DNA of 64,000 bases, taken from Coriolopsis trogii. Its lineage: Eukaryota; Basidiomycota; Agaricomycetes; Polyporales; Polyporaceae. Of the stretch, positions 33,426 to 45,352 are shown in pieces. Where the stretch lies: NCBI GenBank assembly GCA_020543525.1, contig JAHYIO010000031.1:3224001-3288000 (forward strand). The letters are read 5' to 3'. Each line of letters begins with the position of its first letter. The first letter of the stretch is position 1. Below the pieces are notes generated by a model. It searched no databases. It was given only the letters and a program-made list of their open reading frames with translations, and was not told where the DNA came from. A program made the position numbers and the translations under genes.

Positions 33426-36230
33426 TCACTCCTCCATAGCGTCGTCATCGCCGACAGGCGCGCCTTCCGCCTCCCTCCAGTTTTCGCTCCATTTCGGGTA
33501 CACCCTTTTGTACAGCGACATGCACACGGTGTCCATCTGGCTGATCGGGCCGTCAAAGTGTGCCTTGTAGTAGCCGTGCGTGCCGAGGGACTCCTTGATG
33601 TGGCCCGTGCGGCCGTACTTTGTGTGGAGTTGGATCGGCTTGAAGTACGCGACGTCGTCCGCGTTGAAGAACATGTACCGGATCGTGGCCGTCTTCTTGT
33701 GGATCTTGAAAGGGTGGCCGGTGAGCACAATCCGCTTCGCGACGATCCGTGTCGTGTCTGGGTGCAGGAAGCTGCCCATCGCGACCAATTCTGGTGCTGC
33801 GTGGAGAAATCATGAGCTCATGACCTGTTTGTGGACGATAGTATCGAGAGAGCACACCTTGTGGATCCTCTGTCTCGCGGAGGAGCGTACATGGTTGTTT
33901 GCCGTAGACGACGGGTCCGTAGATCGTCGCGACGCTAGTGACGCCGTGCCGGAGGTACCGCTCGAATTTGTGAACATTATTCGCGCCTTTTCCACCCCCA
34001 CGGGTGTGCTGGCTGTAGATGGGGTTGACCCGCATCCTGCGGGGACCAACGCAGAGAAGCAGGGGATCCTATAGATCCGTCATACGGTGAGAACGTGTCC
34101 TCGTACTACAAATGATGACGATGTTCACCTTTGATCGCACGGATCCGTCGTACTCGGTATTACGCTGCACGGTGAAGTTGAGTACCGTCTTCTTGTGCTC
34201 GTGCTGGAGCAAGCTGAAGATCGCAAACGGACGGCCGGGGATCATTTGGGCTGCCTCCTTGGGGACGTCCTTGATGTACACGGTGACGCGGGTCCCGGGC
34301 TGATTGTGTGGTTAGGGACATCGAGAGGTAGCGAGCAGAGAAGTGTAGCTCACCTCTATGCCGCCTTCCTCCTCCGCTCGTCGCTTCACTGCACGCTCGG
34401 TGCGCTTGAAGTCTTCAAATTGGAATATACGGGCGTAGTCGCGAGGAAGATTCTCATACGGGTCCCATGGACTAGTGCGGAAGGAACGCAGACCGCGATA
34501 CCGCTGGAACCGCGTCCGCGCCGGCACGTCCAAGGGGGTATCGATCTCGTCCGGAAACTGTGCGTCGTCCTCTTCCTCACGTTTTCTGTCTCTCCAGGAC
34601 TGCAGTCTGCAGAAGGCGTGAGCCGCTATACGCAGGCATGAGATAAAAGTGAACACTCACTGTCGTGCCTCCTCTGCCTCATCCAGGTCTTGGAACGCAA
34701 CATTTCGCCCCCCAACGTCTGTCTCCATCTCCGTGTCATCGGCGACCGGTAGCTCCTCCATCTCCTCGACTTCTCCCATTTCGACCTCATCTCCGTTCTC
34801 CTCATCACCACCCTCCTCGTCCTCGTCCGACTCGTCGATGATCCACGCCGCTTGATACTCGCTCGTCCCCTTGGGAACTTTGCGAACGGTCTTCGGAGTC
34901 GTGCCGATCTTGGCATCGGGGATGGCGTCGGGAGCATGTCCGTTCTGCCCGCCGCGCATCTCTTCCTCGCTCGGCCAGGTCTGCTCGTTTGCCATGTCGT
35001 CCGGGTCATTGCTGGAGACCAGTGAATCTGCGGAGGATTCGTCTGGTTCTGCCAACAGCTGGGGCTCGACGTCCATTTCGCTTGCGTGCCCTGCCCTCGA
35101 CTGTCGGGGAAGTGGAGAGGATACAATCTGCACACGCGTGTCAGTCACAAACCCACAGCGCCAAAATCCCGCATATACGCACCTTGGCAATTTGGAAATC
35201 GCCATGATTAGGTATGTGCATAAGACGGTTGGCGGAGAGATGCGCTCCTCTAATGACACCAGTTACGCTCAAAGTGCCGTCGGCCCAGGCGACCTTCTCG
35301 CCGAGTATCCACGACCTGCCGTCTCTCCATTTCACGTCCGTAGGCCTGCCTTCGCATATCGCCCGGAGCGTGTTCAATGCATCCGAGGCATGGTGCACGT
35401 CGAAGACGCGAGACTGGCTGGGCACGAAGTATTGTATGAACGACAAGAGCGATTTCGTGATGCCTGACTTCTCCTTGGCGTCCATAGGCTCGTCCGATGC
35501 GACCACGGTGATGACTTCTGGGAGGCCTTGCGCTTGGAGCGTTCGGAGAAGGGTGTCTCCCCATTGGTCAACTTCGACATTAGGTGATAGCGCGAAGACG
35601 ACATAGTCGGCCACCTTGCATGCATCAAGAGCGGCGTACATCTGCCTGTATGGGAGGGGCACGAATTGAACGGATGTCTTGAAGCGGTCTGCTCTACGGA
35701 CATGTCCTCAGGACGTCGTGCAAGTGTACATGAAGGGGTGCGCACCTGAGCCTCTGTAGACCGCTTGCAGCGTCCTCTTCGAGAGTGCCATCGATCGCTT
35801 GCGCTAGCCTCGCGCTCACGTCCCTAGTCTTCACATCCTCAGTCAAGGGGACGATAGCAACTATCCTCGGAGCACCGTCCGTGCCGCTGAATATTCGCGT
35901 AGCTGAGACGATGCTCTGGCGTTTTTTGAGTTGGGCTTGCTTTGCGCTGTTACGGCGGTTTGAGCGAAGCTGAGCAGCAGCGTTGGATGCGGGATTTGCT
36001 TTCGGGGAGTCGCGATGGGTGCGTCCTTGCGAGGCTTGCTAAGGAAGATGGAAGAAACAGTGTAGGTAATACTCACCTTTTGCGGCCTCCTTCAAGGAGC
36101 TTTTGGTTGCATGTTTCGACTTGAATGCTTTATTTTTCTACCCGATCACGATGAGAGTGCATACAATGGCACTGGACGCCGCACTTACCTGCTTCAAGGT
36201 AGATCTATGGTGGTGAACTGACTCTGTCAT
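33426..36230 (-). CDS. TSR1: ribosome biogenesis factor Tsr1
   Basis: Tsr1 is a GTPase-like but catalytically inactive factor of late 40S assembly, related to Bms1. The first exon [14 protein letters not shown] splices to [20 protein letters not shown], the classic basic N-terminus. The pseudo-GTPase domain ([29 protein letters not shown]) lacks a P-loop. An AARP2CN-like region contains [20 protein letters not shown] and WILGEKV. An acidic linker ([20 protein letters not shown]) follows. The C-terminal Bms1/Tsr1 domain has [34 protein letters not shown] and [15 protein letters not shown], with [20 protein letters not shown] near the end. About six introns are present. Assignment is secure. 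Confidence 0.94.
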
Positions 36231-36578
36231 GTCTCAGATGGCTTCAGAGCTCCAATCGGTTTGTATTCAACGTAGGTTGGATGGCCAGAGGAGTGAAGCA
36301 AAGGCGTTCGATGCCGCCTTGAGCTGAGGCTTGACTACTAAATTTATGATCTTATCTCGGATGCTCTAAAGTAGGATCTAATCTTATCATTTGGTGGGCC
36401 GGGTACCGGCCCTGTTTCGTCACCATCTCTCATTTCTTGTCTCTTGCCGCGACGTTTGATGCTCACTCGTCCACGGTGACATGATACTTGGCTGCACCTG
36501 CTCTCACTTTCTCTCTACCCTGCGGGAATACACAGATTACTGCTCTTGACCTCTCTTCGTCCTGCGCTTTCGTGCTCG
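36231..36578. other. divergent promoter region, TSR1 and AAA-lid-like gene
   Basis: This 348-bp divergent region is AT-richer in the middle (36330-36400). No named element was recognised. Confidence 0.5.
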
Positions 36579-39251
36579 ATGCAGACTGCGCCTCTGGTTC
36601 CCGATGCCCCTCCTGGGACTACCGCATACCTACCTGGACTTATGAGTCGCATACGGGCAGCACACCCTGATCTTCCTCTGGAGCCCGTGATTCTTCAAAG
36701 TCTCCTCATCTGCTTGATTGCTCAATCCCGCCAAGCAAGCGCGAAGCCGGGGCACAGTACCTCCAAGGTTGGATTGCATCTCATCTTGAGAACGAAGGAG
36801 GAGGACGTTGGATTAGTCGTCAACTTGGTCGCACTAGTAAGTGACAGCCTATCTTAGTCATTTCCACACGTTCCGCATATTCTTTGTTCTTGGGGATCAA
36901 CGTCGTTTTCTTGTCTCGATAACATCGGGTGGCACCGTGCATCGGTTAGTGTAACTCCGTGTCCCATGCTGATCACATCTGGTCAAGACGTGTTACATGC
37001 TAATCACATTTTCAATGGTGCATGCAATCAATATATGATTACTATGTGACGGAGGTGGCAATTCTTTGGCTCATTCTACCAAAGGTGAACATGCGATGAG
37101 GATAGGACACTTCGTCACATTGATTGGTGCTCCCCGGTGTAAAGCCTCAAGGGCCACACTGGGACATCTCATGCGTTCAAGGCGTCACAGGAGTTTACTG
37201 AGTCAAAGTATTGTACAATATAGACGCTGCAGCATGCCCTCGGTGTCTTCACACACAAGCACAAGGCGGCCCCGAAAGTCGCTACACGACATGTTCGTCA
37301 AGGATCCAAAGCGGAGAAGGACGCACCCAAGTCCTCGACCCACTTAGATGATACCAATGCGTTTCTCCGCTCTCTCTTTTTCCGTCGTGCTCCCCATACC
37401 TCATTCTCTTCCCACCGCAGTAGTACACCGAAGCTACGTTCTGGTGCAAGCTCAGATACTACGCCTCGTCCTGGATCCACACCACTTGCAGGACAGTCAA
37501 AGAGCTCCCGCAGCTTCCTGGGCCATCCCCCTAAACGATCATCGTCATTTCCCGCCCCGAGTACAGATGGCGAAGACGACGACAAGTATTTTGACGCGGC
37601 GTCCATGGCATCATCTCGCAGACCGCTACTTGGGCAGAGCACGCCGATGTCTACCATGCGGTCTCGTGCGTCTAAGGGTCGACCGGGGGCTCATAGACTC
37701 CGGACTGATCCACTTCCGCTCTCTACGCTGTTTGCGACTCATGATGCCAGCGATGCAGCCGAAGCGGATGACCTCGTCCAGCCATTGCCAACCTCAGCTG
37801 ACAGTGTGCGCTTCCAGAATGAGAAAGGCGAGACCAATGGTCCAACTTCTGCGATGCCGAAAGCGGTCGTCGTCTCTGGTTTGGAAAACACTACCACCCC
37901 TTCCCAGCGCGCTTTGATGCGTGTTCTCGCTGAGAGAAGGGTTGTCTTTGATGGGAACGAAGATGAAGGCTCCGACTTTTCTGGACGGGACCGCGACATG
38001 GAGGACGGCACATGGAACCTCCCTGAAGACTTCCTCCTTGTGTATGTGTGCAAACTAGATCCTCACGAACGACCTGCTATACTAGGTGGACTGGTGAGTG
38101 CGAGCCCAGCTGTTCATGCAAGCGGTCGTTCTGACCTACAACAGGTCGACAAGTTTTCTATGAGCGCAGATATTTCTTTACAGCCAGCAATCAGACAAGG
38201 TTACCTTGCGTACCGTGCAAGCCACACGCCGACACCTCGAGACACGCCCATTGCGTCCCCTTCTGCTCTCCCGCATACCACCCATTCATTCTTTTCAAAC
38301 TCAGCCCCTGCGCACCACTCACCCGCACGGCGCACAACCCCTCTGCCGGCACCAACCCCTCAGGCACCACCAGCGCTGTCAGCAGCCGAGCTCACCCACC
38401 TCCGCACGCTCGCTCGACCGTTTCCAACCGCCGCCCCGATATTCTACCCCTCCGTGCACGCAACGGTGCAAGCGTCCATATCATTCCCGCTTTCTCCACG
38501 CCCGCCCCCTTACGCCGCGCTCCACCCATCGCTGGACATGTACCTCCTCGACCTCTTCGCAGCGACGCGACACCATCCCGCGCTCGACGGGACGTTACTG
38601 ACGATGCGCGCACACGCAGACGCAGAGGCGCTCGCCCGTGCGTTCCGTGTGCTCCATGGGGACACCGTCGGCGCCGACCTCGTCTACCAGGAGGCGCGGA
38701 TGGGCGACCACGAAACGGCGGCAGGGACGAGTCTGGACGCGGGCAGCTGGGCGTGGCGGAGCGCTGACAGCCTACGAGCGCACGGGAATGGGGATACGAA
38801 CGCGAACGCTCATGGCAATGGCCTGGGCGTGGGCCCGGGAGGCGGGTCGGACTATAGTCTCGGGGGCGCCCAGGGCGTGCGGCTGCGCATCGACGACTCG
38901 GATGGGGGCAGCCACCGCTCGTACGCCGGGTTCGACGCATTCCTGGACGGCCCTCCACCTGAGGTGTCCCCTGCGGATATGCTGGACAGTGCGCTTGCGG
39001 GTCAGTGGCCTGAGGTGTGGGACGTGTCGGAGGAGGACGTGGCGAGGGTGTTTCCGCGCGTGGTGTCGCATCGGTTGAGGGTGCGGGACGGGCCGGACGA
39101 TGAGGTGCTCGGGAGCGTGATGTGGCCTGCGGTACCTGTGGATATGAGTGCACAGGGGGGTGCGGGGCACGGTGAGGACGGGGGTGTCAGGATGGGTTGG
39201 GAACGGAAGAGCGTGAAGGAGATTCTGGTACGCATCCTAGCGGACGTCTGA
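36579..39251 (+). CDS. uncharacterised protein with AAA-lid-like C-terminus (Mg-chelatase-like?)
   Basis: Exon 1 starts at MQTAPLVPDAPPGT and includes LPLEPVILQSLLICLIA and LHLILRTKEEDVGLVVNLVAL, then a GTAAGT donor at 36838. I join it, in phase, to HALGVFTHKHKAAPKVATR at about 37231, leaving an unusually long intron of about 390 nt. The middle is Ser/Pro-rich and disordered. WNLPEDFLLVYVCKLDPHERPAI follows, with a 51-nt in-frame intron at 38094..38144. Near the end are LDMYLLDLFAATRHHPALDG and DVSEEDVARVFPRVVSHRLR, the latter like the lid helix of MoxR/Mg-chelatase AAA proteins. No Walker A motif is visible, so an ATPase function is not supported. The link to chelatase-like proteins is a weak inference. 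Confidence 0.65.
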
Positions 39252-40183
39252 GTTGGAGATTCCGCGAATCTAATATAAGGCGACTTCGACATAAGTCTCT
39301 GGATATATACCTATCGGTCGAGCTACTCTGTTTCTGCCTACTCCCTCATAGCGTCTGTACGGATATACGCGTAGCAGCGACCAGCAATCGTAATCCGTCC
39401 ACCAAGGCCAGGGATCAATTGAGAATAAGTACGCACAGTTCAATTGGCAGGCGAGAGTTCTCCATAGTGAAGTGGCGAGCGAGAGAGGACGGATTCTAGA
39501 TGGTATTGAGGAGGTCGAGTAAAGTAAGTGCCCAGGCACAGACCCAATAGCCGATAACAATAGCCGATTAAATGTCGTCACCGATTAGGAAGGTCCTACA
39601 ATCTGGGGGCACCATGAAATACTAAACATGAGATTAGACTTTAACTCATGCCGTTACCATCATCTCGTCGCAGATACAACTGCGGACTGTGCTCAGACCA
39701 GGCGGCGCACACATTGTCACTAACTACTGGAGACTCCGTGTCATGTCAACTTGGTCGTACCTTCTCACGAGGAAGATCATCACCATGCCTAAAGCTGTGA
39801 GCTGGCATTTCGAACCTCATGCCGTGGCTCTCGACAACCGACTGGGATTCCCCCCTCCGCCTACGACACACTCGCAGAGAGTACTACATATATCTTTGTG
39901 GTACTGCGCGATCGGTGAGGTTCTGCGCCTCAGGTCAGCGTCACCGTGACGCTGAATCTGGCCGTGCCTGACGCCCGACTTGAGCTGATGTCTGCAACCG
40001 ATACTGCAGTTCCTCATACTGCCCAGCACCGGACTACCCCGCTATCCCAGGTCAGTCCAGAAGATTGTGTTCGGGAATAAGCAGAGCTGGTGACGTTGAG
40101 GGTACGTTTATCATATGCCTCGAGGCTCTCGTCCCTTACCCACCCGCGGCGATGGAATCTGCAGACTGGTCACGTTCGTCGAC
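39252..40183. other. intergenic, AAA-lid-like gene-P450
   Basis: 932 bp. Short open frames (for example 39689-39949) show no family resemblance and are in poor context. I see no transposon ends, RNA gene or strong promoter box. Confidence 0.5.
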
Positions 40184-42617
40184 ATGGCTGTATCTCTTGC
40201 TCTGGAACTCTTAGCTGTTGTTTCTGTGGGGGGAACTCTAGGATTTACTTATTGCTACCTCAAGAAGTCTCCCCTGTGCAACCTACCCGGGCCTCCATCT
40301 GGCTCCTTGATTCTCGGTGAGTTGTTTGCAATTTGCGTGCCATTATGTGGACGCGACATCAATCCCGGCGTCCAAAGGCAACGTACCCCAGGTCATGGAC
40401 CCACGTACCGCTGGCGATTTTACCGCAAGCTTATGCGAGTTATATGGCCCTGTTCATCAGATCCATGGCGCTCTCGGCGTGAGTTTGCCTGATCCATTTG
40501 CGAATATTGTTTCTGACTCTGATTTATAAGGAGCGGCTTCTGCATGTGTTCGACCCGAGGGCTCTTCATAGCATCCTCGTCGCAGACATGGAGCACTTCC
40601 CCAAGGAACTCGCGCCAAACAAGTGCGTATTATGTCAAAGATATATGCAGTCCAGTTCGTATATTATGACTCATTATCATGTAAATAGCGCTCTCCGCTT
40701 CCTGCTTGGACCTGGCATGTTAGGCTCGGAGGGTCTGCAGCACCGTCGCCAGCGGAAGCTGCTGACCTCCTCCTTCTCACAGACTCATCTGCGTAATATG
40801 ACACCGATACTGTACGCTGTCGCGGACCAAGTACGTTATAATGACGCATTTCGCCACTGATTTCCATCACAACCTGACTCTGTCGTAGCTCCGAGAAGCC
40901 ATGGGAGAGCAAAGCAAAAACGGGACCCGAGAACTAGATGTCAATGCATGGATGGCAAAGGCATCGCTCGAGATACTTGGTCACGCTTTCCTCGGATACT
41001 CTTTCGATAGTTTCGTCAAGAACTCGAGAGACTCTCTTGGCGAATCTATCAAGAGCTTCTTGTATGTGTTCTTACTATTTGTGCCGTGTGTCTAGCTAAT
41101 AACAGAACGACAGCGCCGTGTTCGGTAAGGTTCCGTTGATTGCCTTCCTCGTACCCTGGCTATCGCACTTCCTCCCTGAATTTCTCATACGTATGATCTT
41201 CCGCATATTGCCCTTCTCTCCCAATCTCCACCGATTGCTTGACATCACGGACATAATGCGACGTCGTGCATTGGAGATCGTCAAACTGAAGAAGGCCGCG
41301 TTGACCAGAGGAGATGAAGAACTAGTACAACGGGTGGGTGAGGGGAATGATATCATGAGTCTCCTCCGTATGTCTACCTCGCAAATGTCCAGTGCTCTGA
41401 ACGTTGCTCATCACTACCACTCGCCCTAGTGAAGGCTAACATGATAGCATCAGAAGAGGACAAGATCAGCCATGACGAATTGATCGCACAGGTGTCGTGG
41501 GTGTTGCTCCGTTACAACAATCGGCCACCCTATTCATTGTGCCACAGGACGATCATGCTCGCAGGGCTCGACACAACCTCGAATGCACTCTCACGCATCC
41601 TGCACGTTCTAGTCCAGAACCCTACAGCTCAGGATCGACTTCGCGCAGAGCTACTGGCTGCACAACGTCCTGCTGTTGCAGAGTCTACCGGTATCTCCGG
41701 TATTCCGCACGCCGAATTGATGCGGCTACCCTACCTGGACGCCGTGTTTCGGGAAACTTTGCGTCTCTATCCACCGGTCGGCTTCATGTCTCGCAGGTGA
41801 ACTGCTGCCACCATACGTCGACCTTCTTCTTGATTACTCATCTGGGAATCCCGTTGTGGGCAGGGCTGCGACAGACATATTACTTCCCCTAAGTTCGCCC
41901 GTGCGCGGGAAGGACGGGGCCATGCTCAGTGAGATACTCGTACCGAGAGGAACCCTTGTCATACCAAATTTGCAGGCGTGCAATCGGAGCAAAGCAATAT
42001 GGGGCGTCGATGCGCTTGAGTGGAGACCGGAGCGTTGGATGGAAGAGCTTCCAAGAGAGCTCTATGAAGCACGTGTACCCGGTATATATTCCAACCTGTA
42101 AGACATCCGTTGCTTCGCAGGCCGGTCATCAGACTGACTGGGTGTCATGTGTAAACGCAGTATGACATTCTCAGGCGGAGGACGGTCCTGCATGTGAGTT
42201 GATTCTCTTGCCCAGATGGACATGTGGACATCTGGAATGACACCTGTTCTGATCCAGCGGAGTCAAGTTCGCGGAGCTTGAGACGAGTGAGTCTGAGTCG
42301 CATGGAAGAACCAACCTGGATCTCTGCTGACTCACACTCTCATGACAGAGATCGTGTTGTCTGTCATGCTCATGGCGTTCAAGTTCGAATTGACGGACAA
42401 GCCCGTCCTATGGAACTTCTCCGTGGTTGACTACCCGACGATGGGCAAGAGCAGCACGAAACCCGAGCTGCTACTCCAAGTCACTCCATTGCACGCGGCA
42501 CCGGGTCTGCAGCTCACTGCCGCCTTCTCCGAGGCACAGTACGTGCCGCAACAGGGGTTCAAGGACAACGGCGGCGGCACAATCAACTTACGCCTGCGCC
42601 ACAGCGCCCTGGATTAG
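40184..42617 (+). CDS. cytochrome P450 monooxygenase
   Basis: This is a haem-thiolate oxygenase, probably ER-bound. The N-terminal helix MAVSLALELLAVVSVGGTLG is followed by a proline hinge NLPGPPSG. HRRQRKLLTSSFS is the C-helix WxxxR-like region. The I-helix is MLAGLDTTSNALSRIL. The K-helix ExxR is RETLRLYPP, and the PERF region is EWRPERW. The haem loop is FSGGGRSCIG, with Cys at 42189-42191 just before an intron. The sequence ends with TKPELLLQVTPL plus a tail of about 40 residues beyond the usual P450 end. At least nine introns are present. An alternative upstream ATG at 40115 would add 23 residues before the membrane helix. Substrate is unknown; basidiomycete P450s often act on aromatics or secondary metabolites. 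Confidence 0.88.
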
Positions 42618-42791
42618 ACGATGATCACGACAGGCTCGCCCGAGTACTCAGTCTGCTCCTTAGTCATTCTCATGTCACTGTACTCATGTGTCCCACCCTA
42701 GTGATCAACTCGTCTATTCAATACATAGATATCTAGAGGACATGTAGGAGAGCGTTGATCATCCAGAACTTCACCGTGACGCTTGTCATGG

Positions 42792-44030
42792 TCATTGAAG
42801 TTCCTCTCCCCCAGCTGATGCGTTTGTGCGTGTTGCCTCGGTTTCGACGTGAGTATTCGAAGTGCCACCGAGGGAGCTCGGCGGTGCAAACATCAGCGTC
42901 GAGAGTTCTGCTATCGGGGCCTTGTTCTCCTGCAACGTCATCCGGGTACTTGGCTCTCTGTATGGACCCACGGAGTGGCACCAGAGGGTCGCAAGGAGCC
43001 CGCTGACGATCTGAACGTAGACGTTGACGGAGATGACCGCGATGACCGTCACGATGTTGCCAAAGGTCTCGTTGTGCACCAGGACGAGGAGGACAATGTT
43101 GAATATGACCGGGAGGACGAAGTTCGTGAGCGCGATCCAGAAGAGCGCGCGAAGCCGGGCTGGGTAAGACACTGCATGTATGGAGAACGCTGTTAAGTAC
43201 GCTGCTACGCATGATGAAGGACGGCTCAAGATAGCGCACGTACTGCGTCCGCCCACACTGATGACAATGTCATGATCGGTCCGGGATTTGAGCGCGCCCC
43301 CCTGGCGGAGACGGAAGAGGAAAAGGAATGAGGCAATGCTGTTGAGTGGCATTAGCGCGTCGATGAAGGGCTCAACTCGTGCAAGAAGAGCTCGTACGTG
43401 TCGTATACCAGCCCCATGGACAGCTCGGCCATCACAGAGGGAATGCGCCGCCCGACGACAGTGACCGCCCACGCGTTCGGGGCGAGATGACCAGCATCGT
43501 CGATCCTCTTGAGGGCGATAGAGATGTTGACGATGCGTGCCACGGTCATGGCGAAGAGCGTGCCGTATATTGCCAGGGCGAGCGGGCGGGAGATGGTGCG
43601 GTATGGGTAGACGGCGAAGATCCTCACGAAGAGGATGCATTGCACACACACAGGGATGAAGAAGTAGAGGCCGGTGAGGGCTGTGATCCATTGTGCACTA
43701 ACGAATCGCCCCATGACGGTACGAGACTGACAAGGATCAGTGACTAGGAGTGTTGACACCGAGGCTCGCGATACTCACTACACTCGCTATAGCGATCCCC
43801 CCGAAGACGAGCCCGAACATGATGCTCAGGACGTTGAGGACAAAGACCGGCTTCCTTTGAATCTCCGGTTTGGTGAACATGAACAGACATATTGCGAGTG
43901 GGATTAGGAGAGTGGGGAAGACGGTCTCGACGATGAGGAGGTTTACGATGCCGTCGAACTCCGTCTGGAGTGCTGGCGGCAGTGCTACCGGAGATAGATT
44001 GATGAGTAGTAGAGCGGAAGTCGAGGGCAT
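42792..44030 (-). CDS. multi-pass (about 7 TM) membrane protein, uncharacterised
   Basis: Spliced frames give hydrophobic segments such as LLIVETVFPTLLIPLAICLF, VLNVLSIMFGLVFGGIAIAS, WITALTGLYFFIPVCVQCIL, LALAIYGTLFAMTVARIVNI, SIASFLFLFRLRQ, LRALFWIALTNFVLPVIFNI and VTVIAVISVNVYVQIVSGLL, about seven in all, with a hydrophilic C-terminus. The start is at 44030 (MPSTSALLLINLSPVALPP). Three introns join cleanly, including one with a GCTAATGCC branch site. I do not recognise the family. A seven-helix plan could mean a receptor-like protein, but no GPCR class motif is visible. It converges on the P450 gene. An upstream open frame (44232) is out of frame and was left out. Confidence 0.72.
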
Positions 44031-45352
44031 GTTCGTCCGAACGAGATGGGGCGGCGCCGCTGTATGCTTCCTGAATGGCGTCCATCTCTTCTATATACCT
44101 CAGCACGAGCGCGGCAGTAGTAGCACGGCCCCTTTCCTTCTCGCTGAGATTCGCCCCCTCTTTGGAGAGCAGGGCCACCGACATCAGGTTTCGGGGGAGT
44201 GTGGCTGGGTTCGTGGACTTCTCGAGGACCATGGTCAGTCACGGGCGCTTTGCGCTGAAGTGAACTCAATCATGTATGCATGTTCGGTGGACTGCGGCGT
44301 CTATGAACAGCCTTGACGAATGTGAGATAACCTTAACATGCAGTCTGTCCATGACTCCTCCGCCAGGCCTAGTCGGAGTTCGCAGCAAGAATTGGAATCA
44401 TTTCAGCAAGCAGTGGTCTGAAACCTCAGTGAGGAGACCTGACAAAGTCACCTACTACATATGCGTTGACGAACACCCTTCGTGCAGAGCGCGCTCATCA
44501 CGTCACGGACTGGCGAGTATCGGGCGAAGTCGTGATGGGCTCTCGACTGAGTGGTCAAACTCAGTTGTGCCGCATGTGCATGCACTGGTCATCGGCACAG
44601 CCTTGCCTCCCATGCAGCAGGAGTTGCCTCTCATCGACGGCCGCTCACACGGTTAAGACCTATAGCATTCGCATGTGAGCAGGCACAGACAGAAATGTCT
44701 GTTCAAACTCACAATACTTCACGGTGCCTTCGAAGCGTCCATCTTGAGGGGCCATTATAGGCTAGCCGGCTGCTGTGGTGTATGTCACTGGAATTGCAGC
44801 GTCACTCAGGTCGGGCTCACCACAGCTTAAGCGCTTACGTATTACAGTTCTTAATGGAAGGTGCTCATATCCATGGGTGTTTCCACGCGTCACAATATTC
44901 AGAATCTCAGCTCGCCTTGCAATTGCTTCTCCTGAGTGCGCTCGTCATAGTGTATTGGAGCATTCCGACCATATTTGCATCCTATGCTTGCAACCGTATG
45001 TCTTTCCGTACACAACTGGCATCCGATTCCGACTTTTGGCGCAGCTTGGAATTCGCAAGTAGCATACGCAGTGAGTAACAAGCTGCCTCGTCCACATAGC
45101 TGGAGATAGCTATATCTAAAGAGGTCTTCACTGCATTCTTCATCGTATGCAGGCATGAACATCATGGGGGAAAAGACCGTCGGCCAGACTGCGACCTTCT
45201 TCTGGCGATCGACGATGACCGTGACAGCCTGTTCGGCTCCCGTTGGATATAAACCCACTCGCCCGCCGGCTCCCTTTCCTCACCTACTTGCCCCTTGACT
45301 AGCACTACCAAACACCCGACCTATCACTCTACAACTCTCAACGTCGCTCATC
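44031..45352. other. intergenic with TATA box for the coiled-coil gene
   Basis: 1,322 bp between divergent genes. A clear TATAAA at 45248-45253 precedes the next ATG by 105 bp, followed by a pyrimidine-rich leader. The rest has only weak open frames. Confidence 0.55.
45248..45253 (+). promoter_or_regulatory. TATA box
   Basis: TATAAA lies 105 bp upstream of the coiled-coil gene start, in the usual range for fungal TATA promoters. Confidence 0.6.

Noticed and set aside
39689..39949. Small open frame before the P450
   Set aside because: No similarity to the P450 N-terminus, and the P450 already has its own start with a membrane anchor.
43744..44232. Minus-strand open frame upstream of the 7-TM gene
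   Set aside because: Overlaps the real first exon in a different frame; could be 5' UTR. No join to the membrane protein keeps phase.
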